NCBI RefSeq assembly: GCF_025460835.1
Contig: NZ_JAMXAY010000001.1
Span: forward strand, 62,001-126,000
Length of the DNA: 64,000 bases
Source of the DNA: Parapedobacter soli
GTDB taxonomy: Bacteria; Bacteroidota; Bacteroidia; Sphingobacteriales; Sphingobacteriaceae
Direction of reading: 5' to 3'
Shown: positions 54,340 through 63,127 of the stretch, in pieces
Position numbering within the stretch: the first letter of the stretch is position 1
Layout of the letters: each line of letters starts with the position of its first letter
Translations under genes and position numbers: made by a program
Notes under the pieces: model-generated
What the model was told of the DNA's origin: nothing
What the model saw: the letters and a program-made list of their open reading frames with translations, nothing else
Databases searched by the model: none

Positions 54340-54385
54340 CTCTTTTATTCTTAATGCAGGTTGCTAATTGAAAGCAACCGCTGAT

Positions 54386-54568
54386 TTACTTAATCTCTTT
54401 GTGAACGGTAACACGGCGCAACACGGGATTGAATTTCTTCAATTCAAGCCGCTCGGTGGTGTTTTTCTTATTTTTCGTGGTGATGTAACGCGACATCCCC
54501 GGCAGACCGCTCTCTTTATGCTCGGTGCATTCTAGAATAACCTGCACCCTGTTTCCTTTTTTTGCCAT
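54386..54568 (-). CDS. rpmG: 50S ribosomal protein L33
   Basis: Ribosomal protein L33, 60 residues, starting [18 protein letters not shown]. The zinc-binding Cys pairs of the C+ form are not present (a single Cys remains), so this is the zinc-free type. [20 protein letters not shown] is the conserved core. It lies 45 bases after rpmB. Confidence 0.97.
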   Translation of the reverse strand: MAKKGNRVQVILECTEHKESGLPGMSRYITTKNKKNTTERLELKKFNPVLRRVTVHKEIK

Positions 54569-54613
54569 TGCTTCGTTGTATTAATGATCCGCCCAACCGG
54601 TACGGATGGTTTC

Positions 54614-54847
54614 TCACACGTATCCCTTTTTGATAAACTTATTGATAACGGCAGTGATACCGTTTTTGTTGATCGTTTTTATCGCTGAGGCAGATACTTT
54701 CAGGGTAATCCAACGGTTTTCTTCAGGGATGAAGAACCGCTTGGTATGCAGGTTGGGGTAAAACTTGCGCTTCGTCTTCGCATTCGAATTGGAAACGTTA
54801 TACCCGTTCATCGCCCCTTTTCCTGTTAAATCACAAACTCTTGACAT
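54614..54847 (-). CDS. rpmB: 50S ribosomal protein L28
   Basis: Ribosomal protein L28, 77 residues, starting MSRVCDLTGKGAMNGYNVSN, with RKFYPNLHTKRFF and VSASAIKTINKNG as the core. It is the first gene of the rpmB-rpmG-DUF4295-ftsY-rimO operon. Only a one-mismatch -7 element (GATATTTG on the minus strand, 54903-54896) was found upstream. Apart from that and a hairpin at 55124-55160, the 334-base gap 54848-55181 holds nothing I can identify. Confidence 0.97.
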   Translation of the reverse strand: MSRVCDLTGKGAMNGYNVSNSNAKTKRKFYPNLHTKRFFIPEENRWITLKVSASAIKTINKNGITAVINKFIKKGYV

Positions 54848-55123
54848 GATGATATGCTATTTTATACCTATTAAACACCTTTTCGCAAAGGGTTTGCAAA
54901 TATCAGCATTTGTTTTTTATTATACAATTATTTTTTCGAATTGACGGCTTTACAGGATTGTTGTCATTGTTCTGCACCTCTTGTTGCCGAAAACGCTACG
55001 CTTTTAATTACCGCTTGCACTTACGCCTAGAGATCTCCCACAGGGCCAATTCGCCTCTTGTTTATACAATTCCTTGAAACGGTAAAGCTATCGCAGACCG
55101 CAGATTCGAACCGACACGAACGG

Positions 55124-55160
55124 ATACGGGCGGCCCCGACTGATTGGTGGCCGCCCGTAT
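55124..55160 (-). terminator. strong GC-rich hairpin after the orphan susD gene
   Basis: A perfect 12-bp stem (ATACGGGCGGCC at 55124-55135 with GGCCGCCCGTAT at 55149-55160) and a 13-base loop. It starts 22 bases after the susD stop on the minus strand. No U-tract follows in either direction, but the stem is strong enough to stop or protect the message end. Confidence 0.55.
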
Positions 55161-55181
55161 TGCCTGTTGCACGATGATGTC

Positions 55182-57092
55182 TTAGCTTCCGGCTTGCGGC
55201 CCCAATACGGTGCCTTCTTCAGGTACCTGAAGCGGTTCTACATTTCGCTCAGCACCGGGGTAACCAATATTTTGATTAATCACACCCTTGATGTTCGTGT
55301 TAATCGCATTGGCTGGCACTGGCCACAGGATGTGGTGCACGCTGATCTTATATTCAGCCCACTTATGCTTAACGCCTTTATTATAAAAATTGCTCCTCGC
55401 TACCACGCGATCATACCAGAAATTAACACCTTCCTGTTTGACATTGGAACCCGTTCCGCCCGGCCCACTGAGGTTCTGCAGATTGTAGGTGCGTCCCCCG
55501 AATATTTCGCAGGGTTTGCCCGTTCTCGCATAAATGTAGGAAATCCTGACCAGCTCCACATGGCGGTTTTCTTCGTAATACAGCTCTCGCGCACGCTCAT
55601 CCAAGATTTCGCCGATATTAATATCGCCGGCAGTGAGTGGCTCGGCCCCCGCCCGTGTGCGCACCTCATTCAATGCTTCAGCAGCGAGCGCCGGTTGGTC
55701 TTTCCAATAATAACACTCTGCGATCAATAGGTAAACTTCGGCCGACCGGTAAATGTACCACGGGGTTTCGCCACCGGCCCAGGTCGATTGCAGCGGATCG
55801 GGTACAAACGTTTTGAAATGCGGCCACGGATACCATGTTCTGATGGTATCTTCCACACTCATGCTTGCCGGCTTTTCAAAGTGTTTGCCATACCAGGGAC
55901 TTCCGCTGGTTTTCAATCCGGGTGCATTATACCTCAAGTCTTCCATCCGTTTCCAGCTATCGCGGTTGTAAATGCCCCGCATATCATCAACCTCCTTATC
56001 TGCTCGCCAAATATAACTGGTGAAATAAGACGTGGAGCGCAAGCGGCCGATACCGCGTCCATAGGTCTTATTGAGGTCCATTTCGGGATCGGTCTCACCG
56101 GCCGCTGGCGCGATGCTTGTGCCGCCTTGTCCGTCGGGGGTTCTAATACTCCCACTATTCCAGAAGGGGACAGCATTTCGCATAATCTGGATGCGCGCTG
56201 AACCTTCCTGTTCTGGGTAAGACACCACATACATCAACCCTTCGGTATTGGACATATCCAGCTTTGCCTCAACACTGTGCAAATCAAACATCAGGTTGGT
56301 ATTCGGCTTACTCTGATTTGGGGTAAATCGATTCCTCATCAACGGATGCTTCGCTACAATTTCTTGTCCAACCTGTATAGCCCGGTCAAAGTCGCCCAGC
56401 ACCATACAGATTTTCATCAGCAACAATCCGCAGGCAGCTTTCGAAGTCCGCCCACGGTCCACGACTTCGGGCACCCATTGGTACGCAAATTCCAGATCTT
56501 TACGCATCCGTTCGAGTATACCCCATCGATCGTATGAGTAGAAATCATACTTGGGCGCTTCGATTTCCCAGTCCAGATAGGGCACATCACCGAATTGATG
56601 AGTAAGTTTGTAATAGCGGTATGCCCGGTGGAAATAGGCCGATCCCAACACGGCATTACGCTCTTCCTCACTGCCAAATTCGGCATTATCGATCCGTGAA
56701 ATCACCGTGTTTGCGTACTTGACGCCCTTGTAGCCCTCGTACCAGTACCATCCCACCTTGGTAAAATCCGTATGATTCAATTGTGCGTCGGGTAATAGGG
56801 CGACGTCCATATCCATCTGTGGCCCCGCCTTGTCTGTCGTGCCCTCAACAGCCACTTCCGAATGAATAATCTCCGTCAATATCGGTGCGGCATCGCCGAA
56901 ATATTCATGCCGCATATTACGCTCCAACGTGGTAAGAGCAGAATACATCCCTTCGGCATTGGACAGGGCGACACCGGGTTCGTAAAATGACAATGGCTTG
57001 GGTTGGAGCCAATCTTCGCTACAGCTTACTGTAGTTAAAGCTAAGGTGGCGAGTGCCAAGGCAGCCTTTGTATATATCTTGTTATTATTCAT
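55182..57092 (-). CDS. SusD/RagB-family surface lipoprotein (orphan pair)
   Basis: A long SusD-like lipoprotein of 636 residues, lipid-anchored at Cys24 (TTVSC). It has the N-terminal EDWLQPKP element, the TPR-type segment NAVLGSAYFHRAYRYYKLTHQFGDVP near 165-190, and the C-terminal ICxx-type region EILDERARELYYEENRHVELVR. It follows its SusC partner by 17 bases. No glycosidase, regulator or sensor gene accompanies the pair, so the ligand is unknown. Confidence 0.93.
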   Translation of the reverse strand: MNNNKIYTKAALALATLALTTVSCSEDWLQPKPLSFYEPGVALSNAEGMYSALTTLERNMRHEYFGDAAPILTEIIHSEVAVEGTTDKAGPQMDMDVALLPDAQLNHTDFTKVGWYWYEGYKGVKYANTVISRIDNAEFGSEEERNAVLGSAYFHRAYRYYKLTHQFGDVPYLDWEIEAPKYDFYSYDRWGILERMRKDLEFAYQWVPEVVDRGRTSKAACGLLLMKICMVLGDFDRAIQVGQEIVAKHPLMRNRFTPNQSKPNTNLMFDLHSVEAKLDMSNTEGLMYVVSYPEQEGSARIQIMRNAVPFWNSGSIRTPDGQGGTSIAPAAGETDPEMDLNKTYGRGIGRLRSTSYFTSYIWRADKEVDDMRGIYNRDSWKRMEDLRYNAPGLKTSGSPWYGKHFEKPASMSVEDTIRTWYPWPHFKTFVPDPLQSTWAGGETPWYIYRSAEVYLLIAECYYWKDQPALAAEALNEVRTRAGAEPLTAGDINIGEILDERARELYYEENRHVELVRISYIYARTGKPCEIFGGRTYNLQNLSGPGGTGSNVKQEGVNFWYDRVVARSNFYNKGVKHKWAEYKISVHHILWPVPANAINTNIKGVINQNIGYPGAERNVEPLQVPEEGTVLGPQAGS

Positions 57093-57109
57093 TTTCTTAT
57101 GTTTTGATG

Positions 57110-60100
57110 TTATAGCGAAAAATTGACACTCATATTGTACGTCCTTGGAGTGGGCATCCCACCCAAATCGGCGTTATCGTATGACTCTGGATCGCCGAAC
57201 GTCCAATCCGGCGCCCAAACCGCTACGTTACGCACGGTGGCCGATATCCGTAAATTCTGGATGTTAAACCGCTGCAGGAACGTGTTGGGCACGGTATAGG
57301 ACAGCGACACGTTATCCAATCGGATAAACGATCGCGAAACGTAGTTGGAGCCAATGTTTTTAGAACCAATACGGCCGTAGTCATTAATCGGGTTATCCGG
57401 CGTCCATCTGGGCTGTGCATAGTCGGTGGCCCGGTCGGCAAAGTTCGCGTTGTTTGCAGCCCGATTGTAGGTATCGTAATGCCCCCAATTGGAATAGATG
57501 AAAAATGAGAAGTCAAAATTGCCATAACGGAAGTCATTCCGGAGCGACCACCTGAACCGGGGTGTCGTCCATTGTTGGAAAACACGGTCTTCATCGGTCA
57601 TTACTCCATCTTCGTTTTGGTCTTTGTATTTGAAGTCGCCCGGCTGTAACCCGTAAGGCTCAGCTTCTGCCTCTTCGCCTACCTGCCACACGCCAATCCG
57701 CTCGTAATGCCATATCCGATCGGGATCCTGGCCGATAAACCACCGGTTTTTGATATCGTCGGCTTCGCGTTGTCCGATGACATTGCCATTGTCATCCAGG
57801 ATGTCTACCATATCGCCATAGAGGTGTTTGATTTCCCGACGGTTGAGCATAAAGATCGCCGAAGCGTTCCAATTGAACTTCTCGCGCTCGATAATCCGGC
57901 TATTCAGCGCAACTTCAAAGCCTTTATTCTCTAACTCACCCAAGTTGGCCGCCACACTATTGAATCCGATGATTTCGGGAAGTGCTCGGTCTACCAGCAA
58001 ATCCATCGTAGTAGACGTATAAAAATCCAATGCGCCTCCTATCTTATTGTTGAACAGCGAGAAATCGAATCCGACATTATAGGACGATTTGTTTTCCCAC
58101 CGCAACCCTAAATTGGCCATGCGATTCACATACAGTTGGGAGTAGAGATAGATGTTGCCATTTTGGTCGATATAGGGGTGCAGGCCGGAGGTCATATCCG
58201 ATAAGGCTTCGTACTGGCCGATGTCTCGGTTACCGTTACGCCCCCAAGACAACCGGAGTTTACCATAATCAAGCCAGCTTGAGGCACTTTCCATGAACTT
58301 TTCGTCAGAGAGGTCCCAGGCGAAAGCTAAAGCGGAGAATGTTGCCCGCGGATTTTGGGCGCCAAATGCAGAATAGCCGTCGCGCCGTACGGAAGCAGTG
58401 AGCATGTAGCGATCGTGCAACGAATAAAACAAACGAGCCATCAAGGCGTCGCCCGTGCGATAGGTATCATTGCTCTCGTTAAGAGGGACAGCGCCTGCTT
58501 GCAGCCGGTGCCACCCGAGGATGTCACTGGGACTGTAGTTGGACGCTGTCGCTTTGGTAGACCAGTACTGACCCTTCTCCGCATTTTGCAGAAGAGTTAC
58601 CTCAAAGTTGTGTGCGTCGAACCGCTTGTTCCAGCGCAGCACATTATCGATTTGCCAGTTATAGGTTTTCTGGAACGTACGCTCCGAACTCCCCCCACGG
58701 TTGGCCCATTCGGGGTTCTGTGAAGATTCGTGGTTGTAATATTCTCGCCACACATACGACGGGGTGAAGTTGGTTTGGAATTCGACCCCAAACGGCAACG
58801 AAATCACACCATATAAGGAGGCATTAAGGGTATTGTACCGGTCAACGCGGTCCCGATATAAATTATCAAAGAACGGGTTCTGCGGCGTAACATCACCTGT
58901 TGGGAAACGCTGATAAGGGCTTTCGGGATCGCCGATATTATTAGATCCATAGGGCGATATAACGGCCGACTGACCCCAATTGGCCTGTAAAAAGCCTTCG
59001 TTGCGCGTGGCAAAGTTTGCATTGGCACCTACCCGAAGGAAGGACGTGACAGTTGATTCGAGGTTCAGCCGGGACCGTAGGTTTTTGAATCGATTCCCTA
59101 CGATGATGCCCTCACGATCCACATGGTTTAGCGACCAATAATAATTAACATTGTCTGTCTTATTGGAGATACTAACCGAATAATCCTGCTGAATGCCCTG
59201 CTGGAAAACGAGGTCTTGCCAGTTCGTAATCCGATTAATCATGTAATTGTCAATTTCAGGCGTCTTCAGCTCAAGCCGAGATAACCAGCTACGTACGAGT
59301 TGCTCCTCCGTAACGGAAGATACGGGGTCATTTTGATCGTAGTTATACCAAGTCAATTGATCGACTTGGCTTAATTTGCGGGGGTCCACAAACATTTCAG
59401 GGTACTCTTGATGATACTCATCGGTACGTCGCCCCATTTCGTAATCGTAGCGGTAAGCGAGGAACTCCTCTCCGGTCATAACACGCGGCATATTTGCGTT
59501 TTCAACAAAGCCAATATTACCGTTGAACGAAATCCTGGGTTTCCCGACCTGGCCTTTTTTCGTGGTGATTAACACCACACCGTTCGCAGCCTTGGCGCCA
59601 TACACCGCCGATGCACTAGCATCTTTCAGGATATCGATAGATTGGATGTCATTGGGGTTGAGGTCAGATAATGCTCCGTCGAATATCACCCCATCCACCA
59701 CATGTAATGGACTGCTACCCGCCTTCAATGTCCCCTTCCCGCGGATAAGCAACGAAGCATCGCCTTTAGCCGTATTGCCTTGCCCTATAATCATACCAGC
59801 CGCATTTGCGCGGAGCAAATCTTGCACCGAGCGGGGTGCTTGGGTCTCGAGCTTCTCAGCTTGGACAGAAGAGATAGCTCCCGTGAGGTCTTTTCGCTTC
59901 GCCGTACCATACCCGATTACAACAACTTCATCGAGGTCCTGGATGTCTGCATTTAATACGACATCAATCACAGCACGTTGCCCCACTTGTACTTCCTGCG
60001 TACTGTATCCGGTGGATGAAAATACTAATATAAGCCCATCCGCTGGCAAGGCAAGGCTGTAACGACCCTCCGAATCAGTTTGGGTACCCGTACCGGAGCC

Positions 60101-60277
60101 CTTTATAATTACGGTTACCCCTGCTAATGGAAAGCCCGAACCACCGGTGACCGTACCGGAAACAGTACGCTGGAGCATACTGCTATTGTGATACGGAACG
60201 CGGGGTTCGGATAAAACATATTGTACGCAAAAAAGCGCCAATATCAATAATGACAATTTTGGAAACTGTTTGCTCAT
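57110..60277 (-). CDS. SusC/RagA-family TonB-linked outer-membrane receptor (orphan pair)
   Basis: A TonB-dependent receptor of 1055 residues with a signal peptide (to about Ser23), a regulatory-like domain (VSGTVTGGSGFPLAGVTVII), the SusC signature DLDEVVVIGYGTAKRKDLTG near 118-137, a plug (SLLIRGKGTLKAG, VVDGVIFDG, ILKDASASAVYGAKAANGV) and a barrel ending in SVNFSL. With the following SusD protein it forms an outer-membrane import pump. It has no N-terminal STN domain, so no ECF-sigma signalling is expected. A possible promoter lies about 225 bases upstream. Confidence 0.95.
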   Translation of the reverse strand: MSKQFPKLSLLILALFCVQYVLSEPRVPYHNSSMLQRTVSGTVTGGSGFPLAGVTVIIKGSGTGTQTDSEGRYSLALPADGLILVFSSTGYSTQEVQVGQRAVIDVVLNADIQDLDEVVVIGYGTAKRKDLTGAISSVQAEKLETQAPRSVQDLLRANAAGMIIGQGNTAKGDASLLIRGKGTLKAGSSPLHVVDGVIFDGALSDLNPNDIQSIDILKDASASAVYGAKAANGVVLITTKKGQVGKPRISFNGNIGFVENANMPRVMTGEEFLAYRYDYEMGRRTDEYHQEYPEMFVDPRKLSQVDQLTWYNYDQNDPVSSVTEEQLVRSWLSRLELKTPEIDNYMINRITNWQDLVFQQGIQQDYSVSISNKTDNVNYYWSLNHVDREGIIVGNRFKNLRSRLNLESTVTSFLRVGANANFATRNEGFLQANWGQSAVISPYGSNNIGDPESPYQRFPTGDVTPQNPFFDNLYRDRVDRYNTLNASLYGVISLPFGVEFQTNFTPSYVWREYYNHESSQNPEWANRGGSSERTFQKTYNWQIDNVLRWNKRFDAHNFEVTLLQNAEKGQYWSTKATASNYSPSDILGWHRLQAGAVPLNESNDTYRTGDALMARLFYSLHDRYMLTASVRRDGYSAFGAQNPRATFSALAFAWDLSDEKFMESASSWLDYGKLRLSWGRNGNRDIGQYEALSDMTSGLHPYIDQNGNIYLYSQLYVNRMANLGLRWENKSSYNVGFDFSLFNNKIGGALDFYTSTTMDLLVDRALPEIIGFNSVAANLGELENKGFEVALNSRIIEREKFNWNASAIFMLNRREIKHLYGDMVDILDDNGNVIGQREADDIKNRWFIGQDPDRIWHYERIGVWQVGEEAEAEPYGLQPGDFKYKDQNEDGVMTDEDRVFQQWTTPRFRWSLRNDFRYGNFDFSFFIYSNWGHYDTYNRAANNANFADRATDYAQPRWTPDNPINDYGRIGSKNIGSNYVSRSFIRLDNVSLSYTVPNTFLQRFNIQNLRISATVRNVAVWAPDWTFGDPESYDNADLGGMPTPRTYNMSVNFSL

Positions 60278-60512
60278 CGGTTCATTTTTTGGTTAAACAA
60301 ATACAAATAACAATCGGCTTGGTTGCGCCCCACTGTTGCTGTAAAGCCGCTCTGTATTACGTAGGGCACCAATCCGCTTGGCCAATGATAATCCGATTTA
60401 GTATAATACAAAACTGTTTCATGGAAGATTCCTCCTATAATTAGGGGTGTATTAATTGGTAACCCGCCCAACGGAAAATCGTTGTTGATTTTTATTACCC
60501 GTAGTGCTTGTT

Positions 60513-60520
60513 CAAATATA
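60513..60520 (-). promoter_or_regulatory. possible -7 element of the orphan susC gene
   Basis: TATATTTG on the minus strand would give a start near 60506 and a leader of about 230 bases, long but not unusual for susC genes. No -33 element fits. The remainder of the gap 60278-60670 shows no gene. Confidence 0.35.
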
Positions 60521-60670
60521 ATGAAAGTTATCTCCTCACCATATTGCCAGCGGGCAAACAAGCACAATTAAATTACAAAACCGTGTTTTTAACACTATTC
60601 AATCGGTGGACTGATTTCACAATGGGTAATAACGGACAGGAATAGGATATAGGCCAAGAATAGGAGAAAA

Positions 60671-60696
60671 GTTGCCCATGGTAGTCCATGGGCAAC
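60671..60696 (-). terminator. intrinsic terminator of nagB
   Basis: GTTGCCCATG (60671-60680) pairs perfectly with CATGGGCAAC (60687-60696) around a six-base loop, and on the minus strand is followed by TTTTC. It begins 9 bases after the nagB stop, separating that gene from the orphan susC. Confidence 0.85.
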
Positions 60697-60705
60697 ACAA
60701 GCGGT

Positions 60706-62631
60706 TTATTCGTCAAATTTCCACCGCACGAACGCTTCGATGGCCTCGTATTCAGCCATGCCCAGACGGTCGTACAGCTTTGCCGTTTCGCGGGTCCGGT
60801 CTTCGGCACGCACCCAAAACTCACGCGCATCATCGCCGGGGAAAACCGGCAGGTCTTTCTGCGATTGGTGTTTGAATATCGCATGCCGCTTGCGCAACAC
60901 CTCTTGCGGCGATAGCGGAACGGCCATTTCAATTTCGTGGATTTCAAATTCATGCCACGCACCGCGGTAAAGCCACAGCCAGCAATCCTTGGTCCATGCT
61001 TCGGTTTTGCGGAGCCGCACCATCGCTTGGTGGATGATATCGAAGCACACCTTGTGGGTGCCGTGCGGATCGGCGAAGTCGCCAGCAGCAAAAACCTGGT
61101 GTGGCTTGATCTGCTGGAGCAGCTCCATCGTGGCTACGATATCGTCTTCAAAATCGATCTCTTTGCTGTATTTGCCACGATCGTAGAAAGGCAGGTCCTG
61201 GAAATGGATGTTTTCATCGGGCAGTCCGGCAAAACGGGCACCGGCAATGGCCTCCCCTTTGCGGATAAGCCCCTTCACAGTGAGCAGCTCGGCTGTGTCC
61301 ACCTGATTAGGCTTCTTTTCAGCGATAAACCTGCGCGCATCATGATAGAGTACCTCCAGTTTCTGCGTATCGATGCCCTGCGATTTCACGAAATCGGTGG
61401 CAAACTCGATGAAGCGGAGCGCATCGTCATCCCAAACGGCAGTATTGCCGGAGGTCTGGTAGGCTACGTGCACCTCGTGCCCCTGATCGGCTAAGCGGAT
61501 GAAAGTCCCCCCCATGGATATGACATCGTCATCGGGGTGCGGTGAAAAAATAATCGCACGTTTTTTCGCGGGATCACGTCTTTCGGGCCGCTGGCTATCA
61601 TCCGCCCCCGGCTTTCCCCCGGGCCAACCGGTTATGGTGTGTTGCAGCTGATTGAATATATCGATATTGATATTGTATACCGGCGCCTTTTCGGTGGCCA
61701 GCTGTGCCATACCGTTGTTATTGTAATCGTCAAGCGTCAGCTTCAGAATAGGCTTATTCAGCGTTTGCGACAGCCAAACCACCGCCTTTTTTATGGTTTT
61801 GTCGTCCCAAACACAATCTTTCACCAACCACGGGGTATCAAAGCGGGTGAGCATCGATGCCGCATCCGCATCCAGTACGAACTCCACGTTGTCTGAAAGC
61901 TGCAGGAAAGTCGCCGGTACATCTGCCGAAATTTCCCCCTCTACGGCTTTCTTCACAATTTCGGCCTTGGTCTGGTTCCAAGCCATCAGGATGATTTCCC
62001 GGGCTTTAAAGATGGTTCCGATACCCATCGTAATCGCCTTGGTGGGTACGTTTTCTTTACCCCCGAATCCCCGCGACGCATCCCGGCGTGTCAGGTCATT
62101 AAGCGTCACAAGCCGTGTACCGGAGTTGGGGGCAGACCCGGGCTCATTAAAGCCGATGTGCCCGGTACGGCCGATGCCGAGGATCTGCAGGTCCAATCCA
62201 CCCAATGCGGTGATTTTCTGTTCGTAAGCCAAACAATACTCATGGATCGCCTCTTCTGCCAAGGTCCCGTCGGGGATATGCACATTTGCCCGTTCAATGT
62301 CTACATGGTCAAAAAGGTGCCTGTTCATGAAGGTTACATAGCTCTGTTCAGAGTCAGGCTGCATCGGGTAATATTCATCGAGGTTGAAGGTTACCACGTT
62401 TTGGAAACTGAGCCCTTCTTCCCGGTGCATACGGATCAGCTCCGCATACACTTTTACAGGGGTTGCACCTGTAGCAAGGCCAAGGATAGCCTGCTCACCT
62501 CTTTCTTTCTTGCCGCGGATCAGATCTGCGATACGCTTTGCCACGGCCAGTGAGGCCGCGGTAGGATCGGAGTAAACACTCACGGGAACTTTCTCGAAGC
62601 GTGTTTCTTCCAGTAAATTTAATCTTGCCAT
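60706..62631 (-). CDS. nagB: glucosamine-6-phosphate deaminase fused to a PIG-L/LmbE deacetylase domain
   Basis: A two-domain protein of 641 residues. Residues 10-275 are NagB, which turns glucosamine-6-phosphate into fructose-6-phosphate and ammonia: GLATGATPVKVYAEL, NLDEYYP with Asp85, and GIGRTGHIGFNEPGS with His158. The Asp that precedes Gly-His in E. coli NagB (Asp141) is Thr156 here. Residues 356-640 are a PIG-L/LmbE zinc deacetylase with FSPHPDDDV near 362-370. The fusion could couple N-acetyl removal to deamination. This architecture is known in Bacteroidota. Its promoter faces an operator-rich gap and a divergent susC gene. Confidence 0.92.
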   Translation of the reverse strand: MARLNLLEETRFEKVPVSVYSDPTAASLAVAKRIADLIRGKKERGEQAILGLATGATPVKVYAELIRMHREEGLSFQNVVTFNLDEYYPMQPDSEQSYVTFMNRHLFDHVDIERANVHIPDGTLAEEAIHEYCLAYEQKITALGGLDLQILGIGRTGHIGFNEPGSAPNSGTRLVTLNDLTRRDASRGFGGKENVPTKAITMGIGTIFKAREIILMAWNQTKAEIVKKAVEGEISADVPATFLQLSDNVEFVLDADAASMLTRFDTPWLVKDCVWDDKTIKKAVVWLSQTLNKPILKLTLDDYNNNGMAQLATEKAPVYNINIDIFNQLQHTITGWPGGKPGADDSQRPERRDPAKKRAIIFSPHPDDDVISMGGTFIRLADQGHEVHVAYQTSGNTAVWDDDALRFIEFATDFVKSQGIDTQKLEVLYHDARRFIAEKKPNQVDTAELLTVKGLIRKGEAIAGARFAGLPDENIHFQDLPFYDRGKYSKEIDFEDDIVATMELLQQIKPHQVFAAGDFADPHGTHKVCFDIIHQAMVRLRKTEAWTKDCWLWLYRGAWHEFEIHEIEMAVPLSPQEVLRKRHAIFKHQSQKDLPVFPGDDAREFWVRAEDRTRETAKLYDRLGMAEYEAIEAFVRWKFDE

Positions 62632-62659
62632 TATAAGGTATTACGTAAAAGGTGAGTAG

Positions 62660-62667
62660 CAAAAATA
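62660..62667 (-). promoter_or_regulatory. -7 element of nagB
   Basis: The minus strand reads TATTTTTG, 28 bases before the nagB ATG at 62631, predicting a start near 62653. No -33 element is clear. The operator-like repeats lie 90-200 bases upstream. Confidence 0.5.
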
Positions 62668-62754
62668 GGCATAAATGCCATATATACGGTATGTTTTCAT
62701 CGAAATATTTGCTAATCGGGGAAGATTACTGTATGCAATCGAGTGCGTTTGACG

Positions 62755-62858
62755 GTAATCGTTTGCAATATACTGATCATATTGATACTATCTATCGAAT
62801 AACTGTTGCAAACCGAATAGAAAACAAACGATTGCGTAAAATTAAGCAAACGATTGCG
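62755..62858. promoter_or_regulatory. cluster of repeated operator-like sites between nagB and susC
   Basis: The 12-mer CAAACGATTGCG occurs at 62825-62836 and again at 62847-62858, 22 bases apart (about two helical turns, same face). Its inverse GTAATCGTTTGC is at 62755-62766, and a degenerate copy GCAATCGAGTGC lies just upstream near 62735. The CG-centred, GCAAA-flanked form is that of LacI/GalR-family operators. They lie in the divergent gap and could control both nagB and the susC gene. The rest of the 62632-63127 gap has no gene. Confidence 0.6.
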
Positions 62859-63093
62859 TTGTGCTAACGCTTCTTTATTTGATTAACCCTTTCTAAATTG
62901 CTAGACCAAAACGGAAACAATAGGCATAATAATGCTGTTCTATTTAAACAAAAAGAAAGGAGCTAAATGACAGATTAACTTTTACAAACCTACCACCCTA
63001 CAGAAAACATATTTGCCGAAAGACAAGTATCAATGAAATGATTGTAAATATTATAAACACACCTCTTTATGATACCAAAAAAACTAATCCCCT

Positions 63094-63110
63094 TACCCAA
63101 TAGTTGGGTA
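63094..63110 (+). repeat. short inverted repeat before the third susC gene
   Basis: TACCCAA and TTGGGTA form a perfect 7-bp inverted repeat with a three-base loop, ending 17 bases before ATG 63128. It could be a leader hairpin that covers or positions the ribosome site, or a regulator site. Confidence 0.4.
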
Positions 63111-63127
63111 TGCACAGTTAGACGGAC

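Noticed and set aside
55096-55125. A tRNA-like T-arm (GGTTCGAATC on the minus strand), possibly a tRNA 3' fragment or attachment site.
   Set aside because: The five-base stem around it does not pair, there is no acceptor stem or CCA, and no integrase is nearby.
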